A stretch of 17,206 nucleotides of DNA from Hirudo medicinalis (lineage: Eukaryota > Annelida > Clitellata > Hirudinida > Hirudinidae): contig MPNW01000763.1 in NCBI GenBank assembly GCA_011800805.1, positions 6,842-24,047 on the forward strand, in the 5' to 3' direction. The notes beneath the pieces are model-generated. The model saw only the letters and a program-made list of their open reading frames with translations, did no database searches and was not told where the DNA came from. Made by a program: the position numbers and the translations under genes. Shown here one piece after another: positions 7,207 through 14,751 of this stretch. The first letter of the stretch is position 1. Every line of letters starts with the position of its first letter.

Positions 7207-7755
7207 CTATATTGAGGGTATGCCATATTCTTTATTCAAATTGTCGGTGGTAAAGTTAAGGCCATTCTGCGTTCCTTTCTCCACCAGAAAAAAGCAGGCT
7301 TCGTAGTGTTCGCCAATCACATCGGCCCAGCCACAAATGCAGGTGTAAGCTCCTCGATGCAGTAGCAAGTCGGTTACATAAAAGTGCAACAAATCGGCAT
7401 CAAATTTTTCTGAAACAAAAAAAGCGTTTTCTCCTTTAAACCCATACCGAATACTGATTTCGCCAATCACTATGTTGGGCAGGGTATATACAAACAGCGA
7501 AGGGCTGGCAATGCTTTGCAACGAGTGGTAATAATTCACATCGGCTTCTATACTTCCGTTTTTGTTGCACAATACAATGCTTGTTCTTTCGGGGTTGTAG
7601 CTTTTCGGGTTTGCATCTTGCAGCAGTATGTGAGTGGCTATGGTACCCAGTTTGCACAGTGAATCCATTCTGTAAAATTTAGGGTAGTGGTTGTCCAATG
7701 CTTCGTAGGCGGCCTGTAAAAATTGCAGCCCTTGTACCGAGTTTTCAAAAATCAA
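7207..7755 (-). CDS. Short ketosynthase-like protein, probable chain-length-factor type
   Basis: The 182-residue protein has no Cys-His-His condensing triad. Segments such as NPERTSIVLCNKNGSIEAD, FVYTLPNIVIGEISIRYGF and KGENAFFVSE match the N-terminal ketosynthase fold (type Ketoacyl-synt_2) seen in truncated chain-length-factor-like subunits of aryl polyene clusters. Such subunits pair with an active ketosynthase and shape chain length. The frame used here begins with TTG at 7755, but it stays open and looks homologous to 7833 (residues KAIPTSTHITSQVR and onward). There an ATA codon overlaps the upstream gene's TAA, giving a 208-residue protein. The true start is therefore probably upstream and non-standard. 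Family assignment is moderate; membership in the cluster is clear from position. Confidence 0.65.
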   Translation of the reverse strand: MIFENSVQGLQFLQAAYEALDNHYPKFYRMDSLCKLGTIATHILLQDANPKSYNPERTSIVLCNKNGSIEADVNYYHSLQSIASPSLFVYTLPNIVIGEISIRYGFKGENAFFVSEKFDADLLHFYVTDLLLHRGAYTCICGWADVIGEHYEACFFLVEKGTQNGLNFTTDNLNKEYGIPSI

Positions 7756-7829
7756 GGCATTGTTTTTGAAAACCCTTGTGCTCAGTATTCGTACTTGCGA
7801 TGTAATATGTGTAGAAGTGGGTATGGCTT

Positions 7830-9098
7830 TTATTTTTTGAAGTTTTCTTGATCGGCATAAGTAATGCTGTCTCTTAGCTGAATGGTTTTGGCCAGTTTTG
7901 TTAAGGCCGTTTCATGATTTTTTACGTAGTCGTTTTCAGTATCCCAAACATAGCCTGCCAGTACCGAGCATATTTTGCGTTTTACTGCTGCATCCTGATT
8001 GTCTGCAAAGAAGATAGTATCCAACACGCCGTCGTACCAGGCATTTACGTAGCTGCGGAAGGTATTTACGCCCTGCATCATTACATTCATGTACTCTTTT
8101 TCCCAATCTACGGGTTCGTTTTTTAGTTTTTTTACAACAAGTTTTCCTGCTATTTGGCTGGAAACTGTGGCCAGCGTAACGCCCGAGGAAAATACAGGGT
8201 CTAAAAATTCGGTAACGTTGCCTGTAAGTACAAATCCGTTTCCGTAAAACTTGTCGGTAGTGGCCGACCAAGATTGCAGTTCTTTGGGCTCAAATATAAA
8301 TTCAGCGTCCTTCATGCGTTGGGCAACATAGGGCTGCGACGCAATGAGAGTGCGCAATACGTTTTCTGGTGTGCCGGTAAATGAATCGAAGAACCCCGGC
8401 TCGGCTACAAACCCTACCGATGTGGTGCCGGTAGAGAAGGGGATTACCCAGATCCAAACGGCTTTCCCGTGTACAATAATGGTGATGAGGTCGGGCTCGT
8501 CATCCACTGCGCAGTGGGTGTTTTTTAAGTGGGTAAATAGCGCCTTTCGGGGCGTTAGGTGAGAAGGCCGCTCCATTCTGAACAGTTGGGGAATTACCCG
8601 GCCATAACCACTACCGTCTATAATGAATCGTGAAAAAATTTCTTTTTGCATGCCGTATTTGTCCACTACGGTAGTGGCAGCACCTCCGTCGGGACTGAAG
8701 TGTATGGCTGTAACACCTGTTTCAAAAGCTATTTCTACGCCTTGTGCTTGCACGGCTTGTGCTAAGGTGTGGTCAAAATCTGCACGGGGTACTTGCCAGG
8801 TCCATTCCCATCCTTTTGTAAATTGATCGTTGAAGAAGTAGTTGCAAATTTTTCCGTTTTTTTCAAATTTGGCTCCGTTTTTTTGTTGATAGCCGCGTGC
8901 TTTTACTGCATTTAAAAATCGAGCTTCTTCCAATGCTTCCATGCAGCGGGGCAACAAACTTTCGCCTATAGCAAAGCGTGGAAATTTTTGTTTTTCTACA
9001 ATTTTTGCTTTGTATCCGGCTTGGTTTACAATAGAGGCCGCTACCGTGCCGGCGGGGCCTGCGCCTATTACCAGTACATCTACCTGTTGGGGTTGCAT
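7830..9098 (-). CDS. FAD-dependent oxidoreductase, flavin-dependent halogenase-like
   Basis: The 422-residue form starts at MQPQQVDVLVIGAGPAG. The Rossmann FAD motif GAGPAG (12-17) is at the very N-terminus. GESLLP (45-50) follows, as in flavin-dependent halogenases and related monooxygenases. K73 in RGYQQKNGAKF aligns with the conserved lysine region of halogenases acting on phenol- or pyrrole-type substrates. A WIWVIPF segment resembles the halogenase W-x-W-x-I-P motif, and SSGVTLA lies near the C-terminal half. It may halogenate or oxidise the aryl end of the product; geranylgeranyl-reductase-like redox activity is the alternative. A longer ATG start at 9164 exists, one base from the methyltransferase stop, but its 22 extra residues look unrelated to the family. 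Confidence 0.82.
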   Translation of the reverse strand: MQPQQVDVLVIGAGPAGTVAASIVNQAGYKAKIVEKQKFPRFAIGESLLPRCMEALEEARFLNAVKARGYQQKNGAKFEKNGKICNYFFNDQFTKGWEWTWQVPRADFDHTLAQAVQAQGVEIAFETGVTAIHFSPDGGAATTVVDKYGMQKEIFSRFIIDGSGYGRVIPQLFRMERPSHLTPRKALFTHLKNTHCAVDDEPDLITIIVHGKAVWIWVIPFSTGTTSVGFVAEPGFFDSFTGTPENVLRTLIASQPYVAQRMKDAEFIFEPKELQSWSATTDKFYGNGFVLTGNVTEFLDPVFSSGVTLATVSSQIAGKLVVKKLKNEPVDWEKEYMNVMMQGVNTFRSYVNAWYDGVLDTIFFADNQDAAVKRKICSVLAGYVWDTENDYVKNHETALTKLAKTIQLRDSITYADQENFKK

Positions 9099-9165
9099 AT
9101 AGGGTTTATTTTTTAGTTTTTTATGAATATGATTGTCTGCAACATCAGACGTTTTGAAAAACACA

Positions 9166-10254
9166 TCAACTTTTTATTGCCTTATTCTTACACTTGAGTA
9201 AAGTGTGGCTGAGCCCGATGCCGTCTATTTGTTCTGCAATATCAAAGCCTACTTTTTCAATACATTTTTTAAATACACGACTGTCGTACATTTGGCTGTT
9301 TCCGTTCGCAATTGCGGTAAAATAAATAGACAATTGCTGTATGCAAAAAGCAGCCGTTTCAAAGCGTTGGGTATCCCAAAAAGATTCTAATATGTAAATA
9401 GCGCTGTCTGCATTGATTGCGTTTCCGCAGCGCTGCATGATGCTTGCAATTTCGTTTTCGGAAAAACAATCTAAAAACTGACTCATCCACACAGCATCGT
9501 AACCGGTAGGAAATTGCACGCACTCGTCCAACACATTGGCCGGAAAAAAATCTACTCTTTCTTTTAGTCCTAAGTTGTCAATATTTTTCTGAGCCATGGC
9601 CGCCTGTCCGGGCAAATCTACGACCGTAATATGAACGTTTTCATCAAAATGAGTGGACGCTAATACCCATTTTCCGACATTTCCACCTATTTCGAGCAGT
9701 TTTTTGATGTGGTTTTCGGGTTTGTACACGTGTTTTAATGCGGGAGGAAAGGCAAGGTCGGAGAAGAAATGATCGTGCTCGAACCAGCTTTTTTGCTGCT
9801 GCGGTTGTAGCTGAGACAGGCCTTCGTAAACAGTGTTCCAATCGCCCAGTTCCTTTAGTCCGTCGGGTTGGCTCGTATCGATGGCTTCTTCTAAGCGAAA
9901 CAATCCTTTGTAACAAATGTCGTGTACAAAATTCATATTCATATTGGTAAGGGGGTCGTGTAAGATGAGGTAGCCTGTTTTAGCAAGAAAATATTGACCA
10001 GTGTTGTTTACTGTTATCATTTCCATCCCCAAGCCGGCTTCTAACAAAACCCGTGCACCGTATTCGGATAGTTTTGTTTTTTCTGCAATTTCGGTGAGGG
10101 TGATGCCCGTTTTGGCATTTTCTATTTCGGCCAAAATACCTTTGTTGCGCAACAGCTGCGCCACCTGAAAAACAATAGGGCCGTGCGCTATTACCTGTGC
10201 GTAATGTTTGGTACTTAGGGCTGTTTTTTTATCTTTCGAATATAAATGTGTCAT
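9166..10254 (-). CDS. SAM-dependent O-methyltransferase (plant-OMT/hydroxyneurosporene-MT type)
   Basis: The 362-residue protein has an N-terminal winged-helix dimerisation region (about 1-110, with GITLTEIAEKTKLSEYGARVLLEAGL). The C-terminal class I SAM fold has LEIGGNVGKWVLA as the SAM-binding glycine motif and VVDLPGQ as the acidic strand end, followed by FFPANVLDE and DAVWMSQFLDCFS. This layout is that of small-molecule O-methyltransferases found in polyketide, carotenoid and pigment pathways. It probably methylates a hydroxyl on the aromatic head of the cluster product. The gap to the downstream FAD enzyme is one base if that gene's longer start is used, and 67 bases with the preferred start. 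Confidence 0.85.
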   Translation of the reverse strand: MTHLYSKDKKTALSTKHYAQVIAHGPIVFQVAQLLRNKGILAEIENAKTGITLTEIAEKTKLSEYGARVLLEAGLGMEMITVNNTGQYFLAKTGYLILHDPLTNMNMNFVHDICYKGLFRLEEAIDTSQPDGLKELGDWNTVYEGLSQLQPQQQKSWFEHDHFFSDLAFPPALKHVYKPENHIKKLLEIGGNVGKWVLASTHFDENVHITVVDLPGQAAMAQKNIDNLGLKERVDFFPANVLDECVQFPTGYDAVWMSQFLDCFSENEIASIMQRCGNAINADSAIYILESFWDTQRFETAAFCIQQLSIYFTAIANGNSQMYDSRVFKKCIEKVGFDIAEQIDGIGLSHTLLKCKNKAIKS

Positions 10255-10298
10255 TTATTGGCTTTGTAGATGATTGTGTTTGGCAGATCTGGGGAGAT

Positions 10299-11432
10299 TT
10301 ATACTTTTTTCCAAACCACCGCCGCATTGCAGCCGCCAAATCCTGATGCCGTTTTTAGGCAGGTGGTAAGCGGTGTACGCTGCAAGGTGGTACAAACGTT
10401 TATATTTTTTACGGTTCCTGGAACTGAAAATCCTTTTGTAGGAAGGATGATATTTTCTTTCAAAGAGGTAATGCTGATGACGCTTTCTACCAATCCGGCA
10501 ACCCCTAAGGTATGGCCATAATATCCCTTTAGGCTATTGGCGGGAATGGTGTGTAGTTGGGCAAGGTGCAGGGCTTTGCTTTCCATATCATCGTTATATA
10601 AAGTGGCAGTTCCGTGCAGTGAGATAAAGTCGATATCGGAGTAGGTGATATCTGCCTCATGTATGGAGTTGTCAATGGCTGCACGCAACTCTTGCCCAGT
10701 GGGGGATGGCCTCGAAATGTGATTGGCATCATTACTAATGGCACCGCCGGCAAGGGTGATTGTATTTGCAGAAGACGGTGCATTTACAGATAGCGCGATT
10801 GAGGCGGCCGCTTCCCCCAAATTGATCCCTTTTCGGTGGGCATCAAAAGGGGCGCAGGGTGCATCGCTTATGGCCTGAAAAGATTGGAACCCGGAGAGGA
10901 TAAATTTTGTAATTACATCAGCTCCTGCTACGATAATGTTGTTGAACCGGCCGGCTTGTAACATACGCTGTGCGGTAATTAGCGCTACAAGTCCTGAAAT
11001 GCAGGCATGAGAAACAATAACGGGCGGATGTGTGAATCCAAAATGCGCTGCTATTTTTTTGGCGGATGCGCAAAGACTAATGTCTTGCTTTAATTGGTGG
11101 GATAGGTTGTTCTGTTCTATCAGTCCAATATTCCCTTTGGTAGAGGAAATGATAAGGCCGGTACTTCCATCATTGGGTTTAAACCCGGTTTTTAACAGTA
11201 TTTCATGTATGGAATGTATTAGTAGAATTTCGAAATGCGTAAAAGCAGGAATGTCGTATTGTTGCCAAAACTGCGTAGCAAATAAGGAAGCGTAAACTGG
11301 CACAGAACTTTTGGCACCGGCCGGATGCTGCCGCACACTACTGCAGCCATTGATGATTTTTGTAAAGTTGTCGGCTGTGGTATTTCCCAACGGCGAAATA
11401 ATATTATCTGATATGACAAAAATTGCTTTCAT
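10299..11432 (-). CDS. Beta-ketoacyl-ACP synthase family protein
   Basis: The chosen form is 377 residues and starts at MKAIFVISDNIISPLGN, the normal thiolase-fold start. A further 47 upstream codons run through a palindromic repeat and have no family resemblance, so they are excluded. The triad is present: C144 in VSHACISGL, H273 in SLHGTATLYND and H307 in KGYYGHTLGVAGL with K302. It is therefore expected to be a catalytic ketosynthase and not a chain-length factor. It is quite diverged from the ketosynthase at 5643, suggesting a distinct role such as priming or a different chain stage. It is the first gene of the left half of the biosynthetic cluster. Upstream lie repeats and the restriction island, so it needs its own promoter or read-through. 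Confidence 0.88.
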   Translation of the reverse strand: MKAIFVISDNIISPLGNTTADNFTKIINGCSSVRQHPAGAKSSVPVYASLFATQFWQQYDIPAFTHFEILLIHSIHEILLKTGFKPNDGSTGLIISSTKGNIGLIEQNNLSHQLKQDISLCASAKKIAAHFGFTHPPVIVSHACISGLVALITAQRMLQAGRFNNIIVAGADVITKFILSGFQSFQAISDAPCAPFDAHRKGINLGEAAASIALSVNAPSSANTITLAGGAISNDANHISRPSPTGQELRAAIDNSIHEADITYSDIDFISLHGTATLYNDDMESKALHLAQLHTIPANSLKGYYGHTLGVAGLVESVISITSLKENIILPTKGFSVPGTVKNINVCTTLQRTPLTTCLKTASGFGGCNAAVVWKKV

Positions 11433-11466
11433 TGCGTGTAAATGGCGAGGGATACTTGTGGCTGCA

Positions 11467-11587
11467 ACGGTTTTCGGATTGGCGTAGTGGCGGACTGAGA
11501 AGCACTTCACTGTAAACCAAGCATAAATGTTTATTAGAACTACTACACTTCGGTTGACCACAGAACCTGCCATTACGCCAAACCGCT
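11467..11587. repeat. MITE-like inverted-repeat element upstream of the ketosynthase
   Basis: The left arm (11467-11493, with cggtttt and ggcgtagtggcgg) pairs with the right arm (11566-11587, cctgccattacgccaaaccgct). Their reverse complements agree over cggttt and ggcgta-tggc-gg, with a six-base insertion (tcggat) in the left arm. About 70 bases lie between. The unit has no coding capacity of its own. Short non-coding units with imperfect ends and this style of motif are common between genes in Bacteroidetes. Confidence 0.55.
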
Positions 11588-11740
11588 ATTATAAGCAGGC
11601 CTTCTGCCCACCGTCCTTGTAAATCATTGTCGTTATTGGGTTTCCGTGTCATTGTCGTGTCGGCTGTGCGCTGCGTTTTTATTTTTTTTGAAGGGTTTGG
11701 AAATTATTTAAAACCATTTTTGTCTGCGGTGGCCTTGCAA

Positions 11741-11793
11741 GCTCTTTTGCAAACTTTGGTTTGTGTGTTGGCTTGTGCGGTTTGTAAATGTGC
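11741..11793 (+). repeat. 53-bp direct repeat, left copy (flanks R-M island)
   Basis: This 53-base unit begins gctcttttgcaa and ends aaatgtgc. It matches 14019-14071 in 46 of 53 positions without gaps, in the same orientation, including gcttgtgcgg unchanged. It lies 20 bases beyond the hsdR remnant's stop. The preceding 11590-11740 is non-coding, with a T-run and a 10-base repeat tcattgtcgt (11624-11633, 11649-11658). Confidence 0.8.
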
Positions 11794-11813
11794 TTGCACC
11801 TGTGCGATGACTC

Positions 11814-12196
11814 TTAGTAATACTCTTTGATGTAGTCATAAGCCCTATTAAACAAGTCCTCGTCTTTGATTTGATATTTCACCCAAAGAATTTTTCTTAA
11901 AACTTGTTTCACTTCTCTTTCTCCAACTGTTGAATTATACCAACCATCAAAATTTCTCACTAACTTACTATTTGTGTATCAATGTCGTTAACTATGCGTT
12001 CAACAATAGCTGGTGTTGTGTCGGTTTTCAATTCAAGGAACAATTCGGTCAATGCGGCTTTGGCATTTTTCTGTTCGGTCTCAGGTTCAATGCCTTTCTC
12101 GGCTTGAAGTGTTTCTTTGGCTAACTGGCAAAGTTCCTTGATGAATTCAATTGAGTTGATTAGTCCCTTCTCTGCTTTCTCACGTAGCAGCTTCAA
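11814..12196 (-). pseudogene. hsdR: hsdR remnant: C-terminal tail of type I restriction subunit, frameshifted
   Basis: Two adjoining frames on the - strand make up the end of an HsdR protein. From 12196 to 11960 comes EKAEKGLINSIEFIKELCQL through ALTELFLELKTDTTPAIVER to IVNDIDTQIVS and a TAG. From 11960 to 11814, in another frame, comes VRNFDGWYNSTVGEREVKQV, then LRKILWVKYQ and DLFNRAYDYIKEYY and TAA. In intact type I R subunits these segments are continuous (IVNDID--V--F-GW, then GEREVK--LRK, then A--YI-EYY). About 125 codons remain of roughly 1000; the helicase and nuclease domains are absent. The first codons overlap the truncated hsdS frame at 12180-12196, marking a deletion junction. No restriction activity is possible from this fragment. 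Confidence 0.8.
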
Positions 12197-12470
12197 ATTT
12201 TAATAGTCCTGCTAACCCAGCAGTAACTCCATACATTGCAATTAATACTGTTTCTGGAGGAAACAATTTTGCAGACGATTTTTTTAACCCAATTTCTGTG
12301 ATAGTCTCTTCTGCTTTGTAAACTAACCCTTGCGCAACTTCGCCACTTTTTAGCCAAGGAATATTACCATTAAAATGCTCTTGTTTACTTTTCAATGGAG
12401 TTCCACCGGAAGCTGTTTTAAAAACATCTCCAATTTTAAATCTTTTCCATTTATCTTTTCTCCACTTCAT
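12180..12470 (-). pseudogene. hsdS: hsdS remnant: N-terminal part of the type I specificity subunit
   Basis: The 96-residue product starts at an ATG that overlaps the hsdM stop (ATGA), as in intact hsdMS operons. It shows the first half of a target recognition domain: KWKRFKIGDVFKTASGGTPL, then GNIPWLKSGEV, then SSAKLFPPETVLIAMYG and GLAGLLKFEAAT. In full HsdS proteins of about 400 residues the last motif continues NQA-C and a central helix and second recognition domain follow. Here the frame ends at a TGA inside sequence that already belongs to the hsdR tail. The break is therefore a deletion and not a point mutation. A half-S subunit can sometimes dimerise, but this piece lacks the conserved helices that would allow it. 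Confidence 0.82.
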
Positions 12471-13942
12471 GCTTCTAAACCTATTTGTTTGAGTTGAGTA
12501 AACAGATTATCTATGGAAGCATTAATTTGCTTTTGTCCTGCTTTAATATCAGCAATCAATTCTTCTGTATTGTGGGAAGTGCCATTAGAAGTTTGCTTCA
12601 CATACAATTGCAAACTCAAATTGCCATTGTTCTCCAGCACCTCTTTGTTGCTCATCAATTTTGCAAATCCTTCCACATCGTTAAACTTCCAGTAAGGATC
12701 GCTTATCTTTTTTATGTGTTGTGGTTCCAGCCAGGCATTGGTGCGTTCTATGCGTAATTCTTCTTTGGCATCAATAAAAATAATTTTGCCTTTTCTCTCT
12801 TTTGGCTTTTTCATACGGCACATCAGCAAACAACTTTCCATGTTGCTGTTATAGAACAAGTTTTTCCCTAGGCCAATTACGGCGTCCACATAATCTTCTT
12901 CAATCATGCGTTTGCGTATTTCAGCTTCGCTGTCGCGGAACAATACGCCGTGGGGCCAAAGCACTACACATCCCCCTGTTTGGGGATTTAGGCTTTCCAT
13001 AATGTGTTGCTGAAAGGCATAATCGGCACACCCTTGTGGTGGTGTTCCCCAAATATTGCGGCCAAAAGGGTCGTTCATCCATCTGGCTTGGCTCCACTTT
13101 TTTACGCTGTATGGCGGGTTAGCCATTATTACGTCAAACTTTTTCAACTCATCGTTTTCTAATATCTGCGGGCTGTCTAAGGTGTCGCCCTGCACAATCA
13201 AAAACTCATCTACATTGTGCATAAACATATTAATGCGGGCAATGGCAGAGGTAATGAGGTTGAGTTCCTGTCCGTATAGTTTCAGCGTGCGATATTCTTT
13301 GCCTTGTTCTTTTAGGTGCAAAGCGGCACTCAGCAAAATGCCACCACTGCCGCAGGTAGGGTCGTAAATGCTTTCGCTACTTTTGGGGTCGGTAATTTGT
13401 GTCATCAGTTTTACAACGGTGCGGTTGGTGTAAAACTCGGCTGCGGTATGCCCGCTGTCGTCAGCAAATTTCTTGATCAGGTATTCGTAGCCTTCGCCCA
13501 TAATGTCGTGAGGCACTTCGGCAACAGTGAGTTTCATTTTGCTAAAATGCTCAATCAGGTCGAGCATTTTTTCGTCACTCATTCTTCGTTCGTTTGTCCA
13601 TCGGGCATCGCCAAACACATCGTGCAGCATTTCAAAGTTGGCTTTTTCAATACCGTTCAATGCTTTTTGGAGGTAAGCACCCACATCAACGGTTTTCTTT
13701 CTTACATCTTCCCAATGGCAACCGTTGGGTATTTGAAAACGGTGGTTCTCGGCAAAGTCGGCAAAAGTTAAGTCGCCATCGCTTTCGTCTAAGGCAATTT
13801 GGTATTCTTCGTCCCACAAGTCGCTTACACGTTTGAAGAAAAGCAGCGGGAAAATATATTGTTTAAAGTCAGCCGCATCAATCATTCCACGCAGAATGTT
13901 TGCTGCTCCCCAGAGGTGATCTTCTAATTGTTTTTGAGTCAT
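12467..13942 (-). CDS. hsdM: Type I restriction-modification system, N6-adenine methyltransferase subunit
   Basis: HsdM methylates adenine at the site chosen by HsdS, with SAM as donor, in an M2S complex. The 491-residue protein is full length. The N-terminal HsdM_N helical domain starts QLEDHLWGAANILRG and is followed by SAM motif I DPTCGSGG (194-201) and catalytic motif IV NPPY (275-278) in VIMANPPYSVKKW. The C-terminal region ends with helices (AGQKQINASIDNLFTQLKQI) that normally contact HsdS. The gene is undamaged although its partners are broken, so it is either recently orphaned or kept for another reason. It sits in the middle of an otherwise biosynthetic - strand gene set and is bracketed by 53-bp direct repeats. 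A weak -7-like TAACTTTA lies about 24 bases before its ATG (13966-13973). Confidence 0.95.
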   Translation of the reverse strand: MTQKQLEDHLWGAANILRGMIDAADFKQYIFPLLFFKRVSDLWDEEYQIALDESDGDLTFADFAENHRFQIPNGCHWEDVRKKTVDVGAYLQKALNGIEKANFEMLHDVFGDARWTNERRMSDEKMLDLIEHFSKMKLTVAEVPHDIMGEGYEYLIKKFADDSGHTAAEFYTNRTVVKLMTQITDPKSSESIYDPTCGSGGILLSAALHLKEQGKEYRTLKLYGQELNLITSAIARINMFMHNVDEFLIVQGDTLDSPQILENDELKKFDVIMANPPYSVKKWSQARWMNDPFGRNIWGTPPQGCADYAFQQHIMESLNPQTGGCVVLWPHGVLFRDSEAEIRKRMIEEDYVDAVIGLGKNLFYNSNMESCLLMCRMKKPKERKGKIIFIDAKEELRIERTNAWLEPQHIKKISDPYWKFNDVEGFAKLMSNKEVLENNGNLSLQLYVKQTSNGTSHNTEELIADIKAGQKQINASIDNLFTQLKQIGLEA

Positions 13943-14006
13943 TTTCTATTCTTAGAATTCGTTTGTAAAGTTAGTTTTATATTGCTGAAAACGGTCATTG
14001 GTGGGC

Positions 14007-14086
14007 TGGCTAAAATTGGCTCTTTTGCAAGATTGGGTTTGTGTGTCGGCTTGTGCGGCTTTCAAATGTGCGGTTGGCTAAAATTG
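14007..14086 (+). repeat. 12-bp direct repeat bracketing the right 53-bp copy
   Basis: tggctaaaattg occurs perfectly at 14007-14018 and 14075-14086, directly on each side of the 53-bp repeat at 14019-14071. This looks like a mosaic element or the trace of a unit inserted with duplicated ends. The left 53-bp copy at 11741 does not have these flanks. Confidence 0.6.
14019..14071 (+). repeat. 53-bp direct repeat, right copy (flanks R-M island)
   Basis: Partner of 11741-11793 with 46 of 53 identical positions. It lies about 75 bases upstream of the hsdM start. Together the copies enclose the whole hsdM-hsdS-hsdR remnant. Confidence 0.8.
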
Positions 14087-14133
14087 AATTAAAAAAAAGT
14101 GCAGTGGAAAAAAATAAAAAATACAGAAGCGTT

Positions 14134-14161
14134 GGCAATGAGTGTCGGCTTACTCGTTGCC
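14134..14161. repeat. Hairpin in the gap between thioesterase and hsdM
   Basis: ggcaatgagt (14134-14143) and actcgttgcc (14152-14161) form a 10-bp stem with one G-T wobble and an 8-base loop. No T-run follows on either strand, so a simple terminator is unlikely. The rest of 13943-14287 is non-coding and AT-rich. Confidence 0.55.
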
Positions 14162-14287
14162 TGCTTGAAATATGGTCTGTATGTTGGTCACTTGTCAAAA
14201 TGGTTTGTTGTTGTATTAATGTTCAGTTTTTAGTCGTCTTTTAGGCTTACTGCCAACAACCGCAATAGCATATTTATTGTGAAAACA

Positions 14288-14707
14288 TTATAGCTGGTGA
14301 AGGTGCTTCCACTGTTGAAAAAAAACAGGATTGTTCAACAGCAACGTTTGTGAGTCTTTATCTAAAAAAACCTGAGTGGTAGTGCCGGTAGCCACAGTGG
14401 CGGTATCGCCCTTCTTATATAACTTGTAGGAGAATATGAGTTTGGCGGCTTTGCAGGGATGATAGGTAGATTCTACCACTACGGTATCTCCAAACTTGAG
14501 GGGTTTTTTGTAATGGCATTCTGTGTGTACAATAGGAACCACCACGTTTTCTTTAAAAAAGTGCATATATCCAATACCATATTCCTTGCCAAAAGCTTCA
14601 CGCCCATCCTCAAAGTACCTGATATAGTGCCCATGCCATACGATGCCCAACGGGTCGGCCTCGTTGAAGCGAACTTGAACTTCGATGGCATGGCTAAGCG
14701 TTTTCAT
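14288..14707 (-). CDS. Acyl-CoA/acyl-ACP thioesterase (4HBT hotdog family)
   Basis: The 139-residue single-domain hotdog protein has VRFNEADPLGIVWHGHYIRY (about 12-31), the 4-hydroxybenzoyl-CoA thioesterase motif with D18 as the likely catalytic acid and the WHGHY turn. FEDGREAFGKEYG follows on the central helix. It would release or edit acyl chains from ACP or CoA. It lies 44 bases downstream of the FabZ-like gene and is the last gene before the restriction island. A matching thioesterase is a regular member of aryl polyene and flexirubin clusters, which supports assignment to the same pathway as the genes left of the island. Confidence 0.88.
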   Translation of the reverse strand: MKTLSHAIEVQVRFNEADPLGIVWHGHYIRYFEDGREAFGKEYGIGYMHFFKENVVVPIVHTECHYKKPLKFGDTVVVESTYHPCKAAKLIFSYKLYKKGDTATVATGTTTQVFLDKDSQTLLLNNPVFFQQWKHLHQL

Positions 14708-14751
14708 TTTCTGGTTCTGGATTTATGCGTTGTATTTGCTGCTTTAAGTGT

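Noticed and set aside
11433..11573. 47-codon N-terminal extension of the ketosynthase
   Set aside because: It runs through the inverted-repeat element and precedes the family's normal start; treated as a chance open frame.
13316..13771. 151-codon + strand open frame opposite hsdM
   Set aside because: Antisense of the conserved HsdM sequence, with no family features of its own.
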